From the NCBI GenBank assembly GCA_043820265.1, contig JBDREA010000061.1, positions 1-17,793 on the forward strand: DNA of 17,793 nt, given 5' to 3'. Position 1 is the first letter of the stretch. The number at the start of each line of letters is the position of its first letter. The translations under genes and the position numbers were made by a program. A model generated the notes under the pieces. It saw nothing but the letters and a program-made list of their open reading frames with translations. It did not search any database and had not been told where the DNA came from. Below are positions 1 through 7,265 of the stretch, in pieces. Source of the stretch: JBDREA01 sp043820265. GTDB lineage: Archaea > Altiarchaeota > Altiarchaeia > IMC4 > JBDREA01.

Positions 1-709
1 CCAGGCTTCGATGGGATGCGAGAACAGGGTATCCCTCGTCTTTGAGCTTTTTGATCTCTTTATATGCCTCAACCATCTCTTCGGGAGACAATATTATGCC
101 TTCAAGCTCCTTTTCCAGGGGGATGCCAAAAGTCATCCACAGGTTGTTATCCCTTGCGAACACGAGGTGCTCCTTTATGGTGTGGAGGGTGTTTTTAACC
201 AGCACGGCATTTACTCGAACAGCGATGCCATTCTTTTGTGCTAATTTTATGCCTTTGACCAATTTTTTATAGGAACCTTTGCCTCTGTTCTTGTCGTTGG
301 CTTCTTCAGGCCCATCAACGCTTACGGTCATGGAGTCAAGGCCTTTTAGCTCATCGATTTTTTCCTCGATGAGCTGGCCGTTTGTGACCATATCGCAAAG
401 CATACCCCTTCGCTTTATATGGTCTATTACTTCACCTATTCCATCGATTATGGTCGGCTCACCGCCCATGAGAGCTATCATCCTCGTTCCCATGTCTGCA
501 AGTTCGTCAATCAATTTGTGTATCTCGTCTTTGGTGAACTCCCGCTCCCTAACAGAATGGTCAACGCAGCAATAGATGCATCTTAGGTTGCAGCGGTTCG
601 TGGGAAAAAGATAAACTATGACGGGTTTGCGTCTGGAAAACCATTTGTTTGCCATGAGGCTCGCAACGATTCTTGCCCTCTTGTAAAATAGCATCGATCT
701 TTTAAACAT
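1..709 (-). CDS. Radical SAM protein, C-terminus cut off by the window edge
   Basis: The frame stays open from the ATG at 709 to base 1, giving 236 N-terminal residues. C40, C44 and C47 form the CxxxCxxC motif (TNRCNLRCIYC) that binds the [4Fe-4S] cluster for cleaving S-adenosylmethionine. A GGEP motif near residue 82 and an MTVSVDG strand near residue 127 match the SAM-binding and barrel strands of MoaA/PqqE/HpnH-like radical SAM enzymes. A basic, aromatic N-terminus (FKRSMLFYKRAR...NKWFSRRKP) precedes the barrel. The ATG lies one base after the stop of the TIGR04076-like gene, so the two are almost certainly cotranscribed. The missing C-terminus may hold a SPASM/Twitch or other accessory domain, so the substrate cannot be called. 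Radical SAM identity is certain; subfamily is not. Confidence 0.93.
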   Translation of the reverse strand, partial: MFKRSMLFYKRARIVASLMANKWFSRRKPVIVYLFPTNRCNLRCIYCCVDHSVREREFTKDEIHKLIDELADMGTRMIALMGGEPTIIDGIGEVIDHIKRRGMLCDMVTNGQLIEEKIDELKGLDSMTVSVDGPEEANDKNRGKGSYKKLVKGIKLAQKNGIAVRVNAVLVKNTLHTIKEHLVFARDNNLWMTFGIPLEKELEGIILSPEEMVEAYKEIKKLKDEGYPVLASHRSL

Positions 710-710
710 G

Positions 711-1295
711 TTATTTTTTCCTCGTTATCTTGTAGGTGATGCCTTCATAGTCCTGGCATGCTACCAATTCCTCGTCTCTGATGCCTGCCGAAACCCGGCA
801 CATGGCAGAGTATACTGCATCAAATGTTGCAGGGCACATCAGGCATTTATCCCAGATGTTAAGCCAATACTCTTCTCCGACCTTATGCCCGCAAATGCAC
901 GACCCATCTGAGGAGATTATCTTGAATCTTATCTTGCAGTCAATCTTGTCTATAGGATAGTCCAGGAATTTTTCTGAGAATTTTTCTGCCAATGCCTTCA
1001 GATTCTTCAATGGTTTAGGCAAAGTCCCTATTCTTCTCACCTCCAAAATGATGCCTCCCCTCGGGCAGCGGACCACAGCGGAATCTTGGTCTTTGCCCCC
1101 GGGGCAGTCTCCACTGTCAAAGCGGGCATCGTAGAGCAATCCAAGACTATAGGGATAGGCGGCATGAAACAGTTCCGGGCAAATTCCGCCGGTAATTTGG
1201 GGGTAACCGTATGTCTGGTGCATTCGTTCCTGGTAGCGGCATTTTTTTTCCATGCCCACTACTTCCAGGCAGATATTTTCCAGATGAGAAGACAT
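711..1295 (-). CDS. TIGR04076-like protein with two tandem domain copies
   Basis: This 194-residue protein from ATG 1295 contains two copies of a small Cys-rich module resembling the TIGR04076 family (function unknown). The second copy is canonical, with CICGHKVGEEYW, then CPATFDAVYSAM, then a late Cys and ITYKITRK. The first copy has KKCRYQERMHQTY, then CPELFHAAYPY, a VRCP and IILEVRR. The spacing between the first two key cysteines is nearly identical (19 and 20 intervening residues), but the CxxGHKVG loop is kept only in copy two. A TTG at 1304 would add three residues; ATG 1295 was chosen because a TATA-like box is centred 25 bases upstream (about 1320), suiting a leaderless start. It leads a two-gene unit with the radical SAM gene. 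The cysteines may bind metal; this is inference. Confidence 0.85.
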   Translation of the reverse strand: MSSHLENICLEVVGMEKKCRYQERMHQTYGYPQITGGICPELFHAAYPYSLGLLYDARFDSGDCPGGKDQDSAVVRCPRGGIILEVRRIGTLPKPLKNLKALAEKFSEKFLDYPIDKIDCKIRFKIISSDGSCICGHKVGEEYWLNIWDKCLMCPATFDAVYSAMCRVSAGIRDEELVACQDYEGITYKITRKK

Positions 1296-1314
1296 AGGAT
1301 ACAATAAAATTAGA

Positions 1315-1325
1315 GAAATAAAAAC
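1315..1325 (-). promoter_or_regulatory. TATA box for the TIGR04076-like/radical SAM unit
   Basis: On the minus strand the sequence reads GTTTTTATTTC, centred about 25 bases upstream of the ATG at 1295. This is the archaeal BoxA distance for a transcript starting at the initiation codon. Called from sequence pattern only. Confidence 0.45.
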
Positions 1326-1334
1326 AGGTATCTG

Positions 1335-1424
1335 TTAAATAGAAAAAGCCCTGAGAAGACTAGCAATCCAGATTAATAGGCCCGCAAGAGACATTAAAAT
1401 AAATTGCAGGCTATCTGATTTCAT
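1335..1424 (-). CDS. Possible 29-residue single-pass membrane peptide
   Basis: A short open frame starts at ATG 1424, overlaps the last 14 bases of the glycosyltransferase gene and ends at 1335. It would encode one hydrophobic helix (LQFILMSLAGLLIWIASLLRAF) with a charged N-terminal MKSDS, the shape of a small membrane subunit. GGGGTG lies three bases before the ATG, which is close for an SD. Family unknown, and chance cannot be excluded in a 29-codon frame. Confidence 0.22.
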   Translation of the reverse strand: MKSDSLQFILMSLAGLLIWIASLLRAFSI

Positions 1425-3264
1425 ACACACCCCATTTATCATTTTCAAACACTTTAAGGGATATTGAGTTGTTTTCGATGATTTCTTGTGTGTGAAGCTT
1501 ATTGAATAGCGGCCCACCCGGAAGCGTAAGGGCGTAAGCTTGGTCTTTTGGATTGTGGGCTGGCCTGTAGGATGAGACCACTACGTGTGAGATGTTGCTT
1601 TCAATAAGGCCCCGATGAACGTCCTCTAAGCTTCCGTTCCAGTAGCCGTCAAACACCCCCCCAAGCCATGTGTTGACGAGAGCCAATTCCTTTTTTCTTG
1701 TGTAATAGGAGATTCCGACCTCCGGAAATGACAAGACGCGTTTATCTTCAGCGATGTTTTCTGACACCCAAAAAAACATTTCCTCGGTTAATTCATCCTT
1801 TTGAAACACCTCGTCTACTTCGCGAAGGCTGCCAATTCTTTCACCCAATGGATTAAATCCTAAAAGCTGGATAACAGGGGAATAAGCTCTCACCGCGGGA
1901 ATCCAAGAGACAGAGATGAGGATACATAAGACCAGTAACATCCTCCAAAACGTGCCCGTTTTTGATGGGAGGCTGAGTCCCTTCTTTAGACCCAGAGAAA
2001 GGACAAGAACCAATGGAACAGGTATCAGAAACATAGCAAACCTGAAAAAGCTGAACGACCTTATGCCCCCAATGAAATATAGCCCATGGGTGAAAACAAA
2101 GGCCGAGACAATCCAGTATAAGGCCGAATCCCCCTTTTTGGCGGTTAGCCAGAGGCTTGGCAAGAGAAGTATGAAGAATAGTGCGCCCATACCAGTTGAA
2201 AAAATCCCATCCCACAAAACAGCAGAAAAACTTGTGTAACCGGCGCCGAAGATCGATACGATGAACGCTCCGAATTCTGGGTTAAAATATGCTCTATCGG
2301 CAATAGAAGGCAGAAAAACTACGAAAGGGTGGTTGAACAAAGTTAGGTTGCGATAAACTTGCGGAAGGTAAAGGATAGAGGGTACGATAATGTAGATTAT
2401 ATCTCTGAATGCCAGTTTCCTTGAAAAGAACAGAACGGTTAAGACTGTGGGGACCAATAATCCCAGTGTTGATTTGACAAGAAATCCAAGGCCGATAAAG
2501 AATGCCGACGAAAGGGCAAACCGATATTCGTTTGATCTCAGATATAATGAAAGATAAATAAATGCCAGACTTGAAAAAACGAATGCGAGATTATCGGATT
2601 TCCCTAACGTGAACGAGTTTGTGAAAAAGGGGATGCATGATAATATTAAAAGAGATAGATGAGCCGATCGTTTTCCGTATGATAAGTCAACAAATAGATA
2701 TGTGATAACAAGGAGGGACAGGTAGAATATGAACACGGTAAGCCGCAAGTAAAGATCGTTAAATCCGGAAAAAATGTAGGTCCAAGCCCAAAAAATCTTG
2801 GTTAGAAGATGCTGAAATATGGGGACCAGGTTGTAGTCATCAACCGCGGGGAGGCTTCTTGTCTCAAAGAATAATCGGGGCCACATGACACGGTAGTGGA
2901 CGACGTCATCGAAGGCGATGAGCGAGGAGTAAAGCTGAATAAAAACGAAGAGGATGGTGAACAATACTGGCAAAGCCAGCAAGACCTGTTGCTTTCTTGT
3001 AAAAGGAGCTTCAATGTCGTTCTTAAAAAAACCAAAATCTTTCTTTTCGGGAAGGGTCTTAATCGAAAAAACGAAAGCGCATACATACGCCGCAAGCGTA
3101 AGCAGGGGATTGAACCCCCAAACCAGGCAAGGAGAAAGCGCCAGAAAAGAAACAAAATAAACCCTACTAATCGCGAGGAACAGATTGATAGACGAAATTC
3201 CTCTTCGCAAATCGTAAGCACCCGGAAGAAACCACACCAAAAGAAATACGAAAAATCCAAACAT
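1411..3264 (-). CDS. GT-C family membrane glycosyltransferase (GT39/ArnT-like)
   Basis: A 617-residue polytopic protein with about ten or more hydrophobic segments over residues 1-470 and a soluble C-terminal tail (about 480-617). The first extracytoplasmic loop carries the acidic pair D119-D120 followed by H123 (AFDDVVHYRVMWPRLFFETRSLP). That is the position and type of the catalytic/metal-binding loop of GT-C enzymes, which move a sugar from a polyprenyl-phosphate donor to lipid or protein outside the membrane. The tail (FFWVSENIAEDKRVLSFPEVGISYYTRKK...) resembles the C-terminal domains of PMT_2/DUF2723-type proteins. The start is ATG 3264 with AAAGGACG just before it and an AT-rich TATA-like stretch (3280-3290) upstream. 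It is divergent from the DUF362 gene. Acceptor and donor cannot be told from sequence. Confidence 0.85.
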   Translation of the reverse strand: MFGFFVFLLVWFLPGAYDLRRGISSINLFLAISRVYFVSFLALSPCLVWGFNPLLTLAAYVCAFVFSIKTLPEKKDFGFFKNDIEAPFTRKQQVLLALPVLFTILFVFIQLYSSLIAFDDVVHYRVMWPRLFFETRSLPAVDDYNLVPIFQHLLTKIFWAWTYIFSGFNDLYLRLTVFIFYLSLLVITYLFVDLSYGKRSAHLSLLILSCIPFFTNSFTLGKSDNLAFVFSSLAFIYLSLYLRSNEYRFALSSAFFIGLGFLVKSTLGLLVPTVLTVLFFSRKLAFRDIIYIIVPSILYLPQVYRNLTLFNHPFVVFLPSIADRAYFNPEFGAFIVSIFGAGYTSFSAVLWDGIFSTGMGALFFILLLPSLWLTAKKGDSALYWIVSAFVFTHGLYFIGGIRSFSFFRFAMFLIPVPLVLVLSLGLKKGLSLPSKTGTFWRMLLVLCILISVSWIPAVRAYSPVIQLLGFNPLGERIGSLREVDEVFQKDELTEEMFFWVSENIAEDKRVLSFPEVGISYYTRKKELALVNTWLGGVFDGYWNGSLEDVHRGLIESNISHVVVSSYRPAHNPKDQAYALTLPGGPLFNKLHTQEIIENNSISLKVFENDKWGVYEIR

Positions 3265-3447
3265 CGTCCTTTGAAATACTATTAAAAAATTGGATAATAA
3301 AGGAGAGGTATTTTCAAGGAAAAGCGGATGGCTGTCTTCGGAATCCTGTTGATATTGACGGGATTAGAATTCCTGAGAAAACTGTACAAAACTAGAATTT
3401 TCCTGGCTGACTACGTTAACGTTCTTGGATTAAGGAACAACAGGGTT

Positions 3448-3457
3448 CTTTTATTTC
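3448..3457 (+). promoter_or_regulatory. TATA box supporting the internal start of the DUF362 gene
   Basis: CTTTTATTTC is centred about 28 bases before ATG 3481. It lies inside the longer open frame that begins at 3328, and so favours 3481 as the true, probably leaderless, start. Confidence 0.4.
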
Positions 3458-3480
3458 GGAAATCAATAACTTTTGAAAAG

Positions 3481-4626
3481 ATGAGTTCCGTTTCTATCGT
3501 CAAATGCCAAGACTACGATGAATCCAGAGTTGATGAGGCAGTAAGAAAGGCAGTCAATCATTTGGGCGGGATAAAGTTCTTCGTGAAAAAAGGGGATAAA
3601 GTACTTCTTAAGGTAAACCTTTTGCAGGAGAGCACACCCGACCAGTCGATAGTTACCCACCCCGCCGTTGTATCGGCAGTTGCCAGATTAGTCAAGGAGG
3701 CGGGGGGGAAAGCCATTATCGCAGATAGTCCGGGGGGGGCTTACACTGAGTCGAGGCTAAAGGCGACATATGAAAAGGCAGGGCTCATAGAAGTTGCGCG
3801 CGAAACTGGAGCCGAGCTGAACTACAATACAGAATACTCTCCTGTTTCTAATCCTCGGGGAAAAATAATAAAGAGATTTGATGTGATTAAAGTCGCCCAA
3901 GAAGCGGATGTCATTATCACTCTGCCGAAATTCAAGACCCACTTGCTTACGAGATTCACTGGAGCCACAAAGATTCTTTTTGGGGTGATCCCTGGAAGGG
4001 AAAAAATGGGCTTTCACAGCAAACACCCAAAAGTCGAAGACTTCTCAGACATGCTCATCGACCTGCTTTGCCTTCTGAAACCGAACCTGGCCATCATGGA
4101 CGGAGTCATTGGTATGGAAGGAGACGGCCCAGCAACAGGCGGGAAACCGAAAAACATAGGCGTTATTCTAGCAAGCCAGGACAGTGTAGCGCTTGACTTG
4201 TGCGCAACAGACATTGTCGGCTGGAAGCCGCATGAAGTCCCACCGATTGAGGCGGCGATGAGAAGAGGCCTCACAAACGGGAAGGTCGAGGATGTGAAAG
4301 TTCTCGGAGAAAAGCTACAAGACGTGAGGCTAAAGGGATTCCTCGGACCAGGAACCCAGACCGCAGGGATTGCAGGAAAGCTTCCCCCCATAGTCAGAAG
4401 CATGGTGACCAACTTCTTTATCGCCTACCCGGCGCCAAACATGGACTGCATAGGCTGCGGAGTCTGCGCTGAAAACTGCCCGGAAAAAGCTATCCGCATA
4501 ACCAGCGGGAAAGCGAAGGTGACCTACGGGAAATGTATCCGTTGCTACTGCTGCCATGAATTATGCCCGCATAATGCTATTGATTTAAAGAAGAGCATAG
4601 CTCTAAGGCTTCTGAATGGACGTTAG
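3481..4626 (+). CDS. DUF362 protein with C-terminal 2x[4Fe-4S] ferredoxin
   Basis: From ATG 3481 the product is 381 residues. Residues 1 to about 290 are a DUF362 domain: SSVSIVKCQDYD, then GDKVLLKVNLLQES, IADSPGG, a 'DVIITLPKFKTH' segment and 'AIMDGVIGMEGDGPATGG'. The C-terminus holds two cluster motifs, CIGCGVCAENCP and CIRCYCCHELCP, which should bind two [4Fe-4S] clusters. Such proteins are widespread in archaea and anaerobes and are presumed to be soluble redox or cluster-handling proteins; the substrate is unknown. The frame is open back to ATG 3328 (51 more residues), but those residues are hydrophobic and unlike the family, whose members normally begin a few residues before the SIVK strand. 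A TATA-like box 28 bases before 3481 agrees. Confidence 0.92.
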   Translation: MSSVSIVKCQDYDESRVDEAVRKAVNHLGGIKFFVKKGDKVLLKVNLLQESTPDQSIVTHPAVVSAVARLVKEAGGKAIIADSPGGAYTESRLKATYEKAGLIEVARETGAELNYNTEYSPVSNPRGKIIKRFDVIKVAQEADVIITLPKFKTHLLTRFTGATKILFGVIPGREKMGFHSKHPKVEDFSDMLIDLLCLLKPNLAIMDGVIGMEGDGPATGGKPKNIGVILASQDSVALDLCATDIVGWKPHEVPPIEAAMRRGLTNGKVEDVKVLGEKLQDVRLKGFLGPGTQTAGIAGKLPPIVRSMVTNFFIAYPAPNMDCIGCGVCAENCPEKAIRITSGKAKVTYGKCIRCYCCHELCPHNAIDLKKSIALRLLNGR

Positions 4627-4669
4627 GGAATGCAATGGGAGATAAAAGAATATTTCTCGGACGTGATTG

Positions 4670-4676
4670 TTTTATC
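4670..4676 (+). promoter_or_regulatory. TATA-like box upstream of the flippase-like gene
   Basis: TTTTATC is centred about 26 bases before ATG 4698. That ATG begins a 10-codon open frame just ahead of the flippase frame. If used, the transcript would start at or next to 4698. Pattern only. Confidence 0.35.
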
Positions 4677-4697
4677 CCTTGCTCCTTGTAAGGTGAA

Positions 4698-4730
4698 ATG
4701 AACGATAAAGGGCAGACTAAAGGAGGTTAA
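4698..4730 (+). other. Ten-codon leader ORF before the flippase gene
   Basis: ATG 4698 opens MNDKGQTKGG and stops at TAA 4728-4730, three bases before the proposed ATC start of the flippase. AGGTGAA precedes the ATG, and the ORF's last codons themselves form the AGGAGGT SD of the next frame. It could be a coupled leader peptide, or the true N-terminus of the flippase broken by a one-base indel. No function is claimed. Confidence 0.25.
4721..4727 (+). promoter_or_regulatory. Strong Shine-Dalgarno site (AGGAGGT) pointing at an ATC start
   Basis: AGGAGGT fully matches the anti-SD sequence. The only sensible initiation site at normal spacing is ATC 4733, five bases downstream and in frame with the flippase. 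The nearest canonical start in that frame, GTG 4775, is 47 bases away. This site decides the start proposed for the flippase gene. Confidence 0.6.
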
Positions 4731-4732
4731 AA

Positions 4733-5689
4733 ATCGCAAAAAAAAGCCATATAAGAGTCTCTCTTTTAGGGTGGGTGATAGCCCTCATCATCATAGCCGC
4801 CCTAGTTAATTGGTTTGGGCCAATGCAGATGATTCGTGCATTGGAGGAACTGTCGCTCGCAATCTTTTTTATGGCATTTGTTGTGAGCGTGGGCTCCCAT
4901 GTTTTGCGCCTGAAAATTTGGCAGCTCCTCCTTCGAAAAAAATATGGGTTCTCCCAATTGGCTACGGCTTATCTCAGCTCTAGGATTGCTGTGAATCTGG
5001 CGCCCGGTCGAGTCGGCGAGTTCAGCCCCCTCATCTTTTCCAGATACAGAAACCGAGAGGTTTCGTCAGTGATACTCCTTATTAGGTTGTTAGAGGCTTA
5101 CACCACCCTTTTCCTCGGTTTTCTGGGTTTTCTTTTTTTAGGTATTACAGACCCTTCAATCATTTATGGTTGGGTTTTTGTCGTGATCGTTGTGTCGATT
5201 GTGCTCTTTTTTTCATTGAATCTGGGTTTTTGGCGAAAAATCAACGTCTGGTTTAAAGACCGGAGGTATCTGGGTAGGTTGAGCGAGATATTCATGGCGG
5301 TAAGCGAGTCAACGATTTCGCATAAACGATTCGCGATCCCGCTTCTGGTTCTCGGATTTGGAGCGAAATTGATGGATTTGTTTATGATTTCGCTATTTTT
5401 TAAGAGCGTCTCCTTGGATGTGTCTTTGCCTTTGATTGCAGCAGTTTACTGCATCATATCCATTCTGAGCATAGTTTCCATAACTCCTGGTGGAGTGGGA
5501 CTTGCGGATGCGCCAGGATTGTATATGCTAAATATCTACGGGGTTCCTCTTCCGCAACTTGGTGTGGTATACGCCATGATGAGGCTGGTACCCATGTTGG
5601 CAACTGGGCCGTTCTTTTTTGCAGCTTATGTTTTCAAGGAGAAGGGATTAGCTAGTGGCGGAAGAACCCCCTGTACTGAGAGGGAATGA
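4733..5689 (+). CDS. Flippase-like integral membrane protein (LPG-synthase TM / UPF0104 type)
   Basis: The product has 318 residues from ATC 4733, or 304 from GTG 4775. It has seven or eight hydrophobic helices and family hallmarks: a 'AYLSSRIAVNLAPGRVGEFSPLIFSRY' segment early on and 'SIVSITPGGVGLADAPGLYML' late, matching the two conserved PGRxGE/PGGxG motifs of the lysylphosphatidylglycerol synthetase TM (AglD/MprF N-domain) family. These proteins are linked to moving or making polyprenyl- or glycero-lipid intermediates. The upstream extension (AKKSHIRVSLLGW) gives a basic N-terminus and completes the first membrane helix, which GTG 4775 would cut. No ATG/GTG/TTG sits at the SD, so the start is either a real ATC or a sequence error. 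The 3' end overlaps purH (opposite strand) by 38 bases. Confidence 0.88.
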   Translation: MAKKSHIRVSLLGWVIALIIIAALVNWFGPMQMIRALEELSLAIFFMAFVVSVGSHVLRLKIWQLLLRKKYGFSQLATAYLSSRIAVNLAPGRVGEFSPLIFSRYRNREVSSVILLIRLLEAYTTLFLGFLGFLFLGITDPSIIYGWVFVVIVVSIVLFFSLNLGFWRKINVWFKDRRYLGRLSEIFMAVSESTISHKRFAIPLLVLGFGAKLMDLFMISLFFKSVSLDVSLPLIAAVYCIISILSIVSITPGGVGLADAPGLYMLNIYGVPLPQLGVVYAMMRLVPMLATGPFFFAAYVFKEKGLASGGRTPCTERE

Positions 5690-7199
5690 ATCCAACCGAC
5701 ATTGATTGTTTATCAAAGAATTTCCTGACTTCTTCTTCCCGTTTTCCTCCTGCGGGTACAGTCCCCCCAATACATCCGGCAGAGGATAGTATTTCGGGCA
5801 CATCAGTGAATGGAAAGAATGCATCTGCGCAAAAGATTGCGTTCGTGGTTTCGTGGCCTTGTTCTTTAGCCCGACTTAGCGCCGTGTTTGCGGCATCAAT
5901 GGTTGAAGGTCCACCCCCAACACCTACCAGAGCCCCGTCTTTCGCGATGGCCACTTCGTTTCCGCCGTGATTTGATGTGTAGGCGACAGCCCAGGAAATC
6001 AAGAAGTCGAATGTTTTTGTTTTTTCTGATGCTGGTTTGTTCACCCACTCTACTTTGTTCAAATCCAATACGTAAGTCCCGGGCGGCTGGGTCAAGAATC
6101 CCCCCCGCACCTGCCTAATCAGCATTTTTTCTGATCTGAGATTTGTCATGGAAAGATTCGGGTTCACGAACAGTTTCCTGTTTTTCCGGGAGGATAAGGC
6201 CTCCAATGCGCCTTCTGAAAGGGATGGGCAGGCTAAAACGTCCAGCATCCAGGATGGGGAGCCAAGTGTTTCTTTTCTTTTTTCGCTTTCCAATAGGAGT
6301 TGTGCGTGGGATTCATCTATTGGAAAGTTGGTTATGACTTCGCCCCCCCATATGCCTTTCGCGTCGCCCCAGAGGGCGGCTTCGATAGCCTTTGACTGGT
6401 CGGTTAAATTGACACCCACCCCACAGGCGTTTCCGTGCTTTGCAGCCACTGCTATGAATGCGCCGGGAATGCCGTTCAAACTGAGTGCTTCTTTGAGTCG
6501 GGAGAGTGTCTCTAGGATGGAATCCAAGTCTGCGACGTTTGTAAAACATGGAGGTTCGTCTGAGACCTGGTTGAATCTTGGAATTCCAAGTTCGTCGTTT
6601 CCTTTTTGCTCGTATAGATGCGAGGGGGATTGGTACGTGTTTTCGCCTTCTTTTAGCGCCCACTTCCTTTCTCCAAGAAGACCTGTGAAATTGCCCCCCT
6701 TGGAGTCACATAACAATTCGAGGAAATGGTCTGTGAGCTTGAAGTTGGTTTTTTCTATCAGATACTCTCGGAGTTCATTGCCGACGTCGCCTGTCTTTGA
6801 AATCGATGCGACGACCAGCTGCATGTCTTCTGGTGTATGAACAGGGATTCTCCCACCTTTAGCGGCCAAGGCAAGAAGGGTGTGGCCTCCGACATCGTTT
6901 CCAACATCCAACCCATAGGTTATGTCATAGACTAAGTCAATCCTTTGGGCGGAATCGGTTGTCAGGGCCGCCTCGATCTTTGGGTGAAGCGTCGGAGGGA
7001 ACCCGTAGCTATCTTTTTCCCCCACGAACTCGGCAACGTCAACGCACTCCGCCCCTTTTTCTTTGAGAAATTTACGGGCATCTCTGGTGGCAATGATACT
7101 CCAACCAGCTTTGGACAGCTTTCGTGCGAAATCCTCCAATCCCTCATGGGGGGGTACAGAGAATAAAGCGGTTTTTCGCTTAGACATAGGCTTTGCCAA
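5652..7199 (-). CDS. purH: Divergent bifunctional AICAR transformylase/IMP cyclohydrolase
   Basis: At 515 residues it has the usual PurH length. The N-terminal cyclohydrolase half (ALFSVPPHEGLEDFARKL..., VDVAEFVG, TLHPKI, NDVGGHTLLALAAK) is followed by the transformylase half (AKHGNACGVG, WGGEV, ADAFFPF, and a final RGFFRH matching the family's RxFxH end). PurH catalyses the last two steps to IMP: formylation of AICAR, then ring closure. Several normally invariant positions differ. RVKTLHP reads FPPTLHP, STGGT reads ATRDA, and GQxSR reads GGPST; the Tyr, Asp and Lys of the cyclohydrolase site (ITYG, NDVGG, AAAKG) and the Lys-His of the transformylase site remain. Start TTG 7199 was chosen for GGAGGT six bases upstream; ATG 7187 would remove four residues. 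It is divergent from the OB-like gene. Confidence 0.93.
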   Translation of the reverse strand: MAKPMSKRKTALFSVPPHEGLEDFARKLSKAGWSIIATRDARKFLKEKGAECVDVAEFVGEKDSYGFPPTLHPKIEAALTTDSAQRIDLVYDITYGLDVGNDVGGHTLLALAAKGGRIPVHTPEDMQLVVASISKTGDVGNELREYLIEKTNFKLTDHFLELLCDSKGGNFTGLLGERKWALKEGENTYQSPSHLYEQKGNDELGIPRFNQVSDEPPCFTNVADLDSILETLSRLKEALSLNGIPGAFIAVAAKHGNACGVGVNLTDQSKAIEAALWGDAKGIWGGEVITNFPIDESHAQLLLESEKRKETLGSPSWMLDVLACPSLSEGALEALSSRKNRKLFVNPNLSMTNLRSEKMLIRQVRGGFLTQPPGTYVLDLNKVEWVNKPASEKTKTFDFLISWAVAYTSNHGGNEVAIAKDGALVGVGGGPSTIDAANTALSRAKEQGHETTNAIFCADAFFPFTDVPEILSSAGCIGGTVPAGGKREEEVRKFFDKQSMSVGFIPSQYRGFFRH

Positions 7200-7265
7200 G
7201 TCGCGACCTCCATTACATTAAAATTTCCTTCTTCAATTCTTTTAGAAGGGAAAAAGATAAAGGAA

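Noticed and set aside
2896..3285. 129-codon plus-strand frame opposite the glycosyltransferase N-terminus
   Set aside because: Its Lys/Arg/Asn-rich product is what antisense of hydrophobic membrane-helix codons gives.
4014..4412. 132-codon minus-strand frame inside the DUF362 gene
   Set aside because: It overlaps the conserved DUF362 domain completely and shows no domain or start signal of its own.
6148..6840. 230-codon plus-strand open frame antisense to purH
   Set aside because: It lies wholly within the well-supported purH frame, its translation is Ser/Pro-rich and low in family-like motifs, and it has no SD or TATA box.
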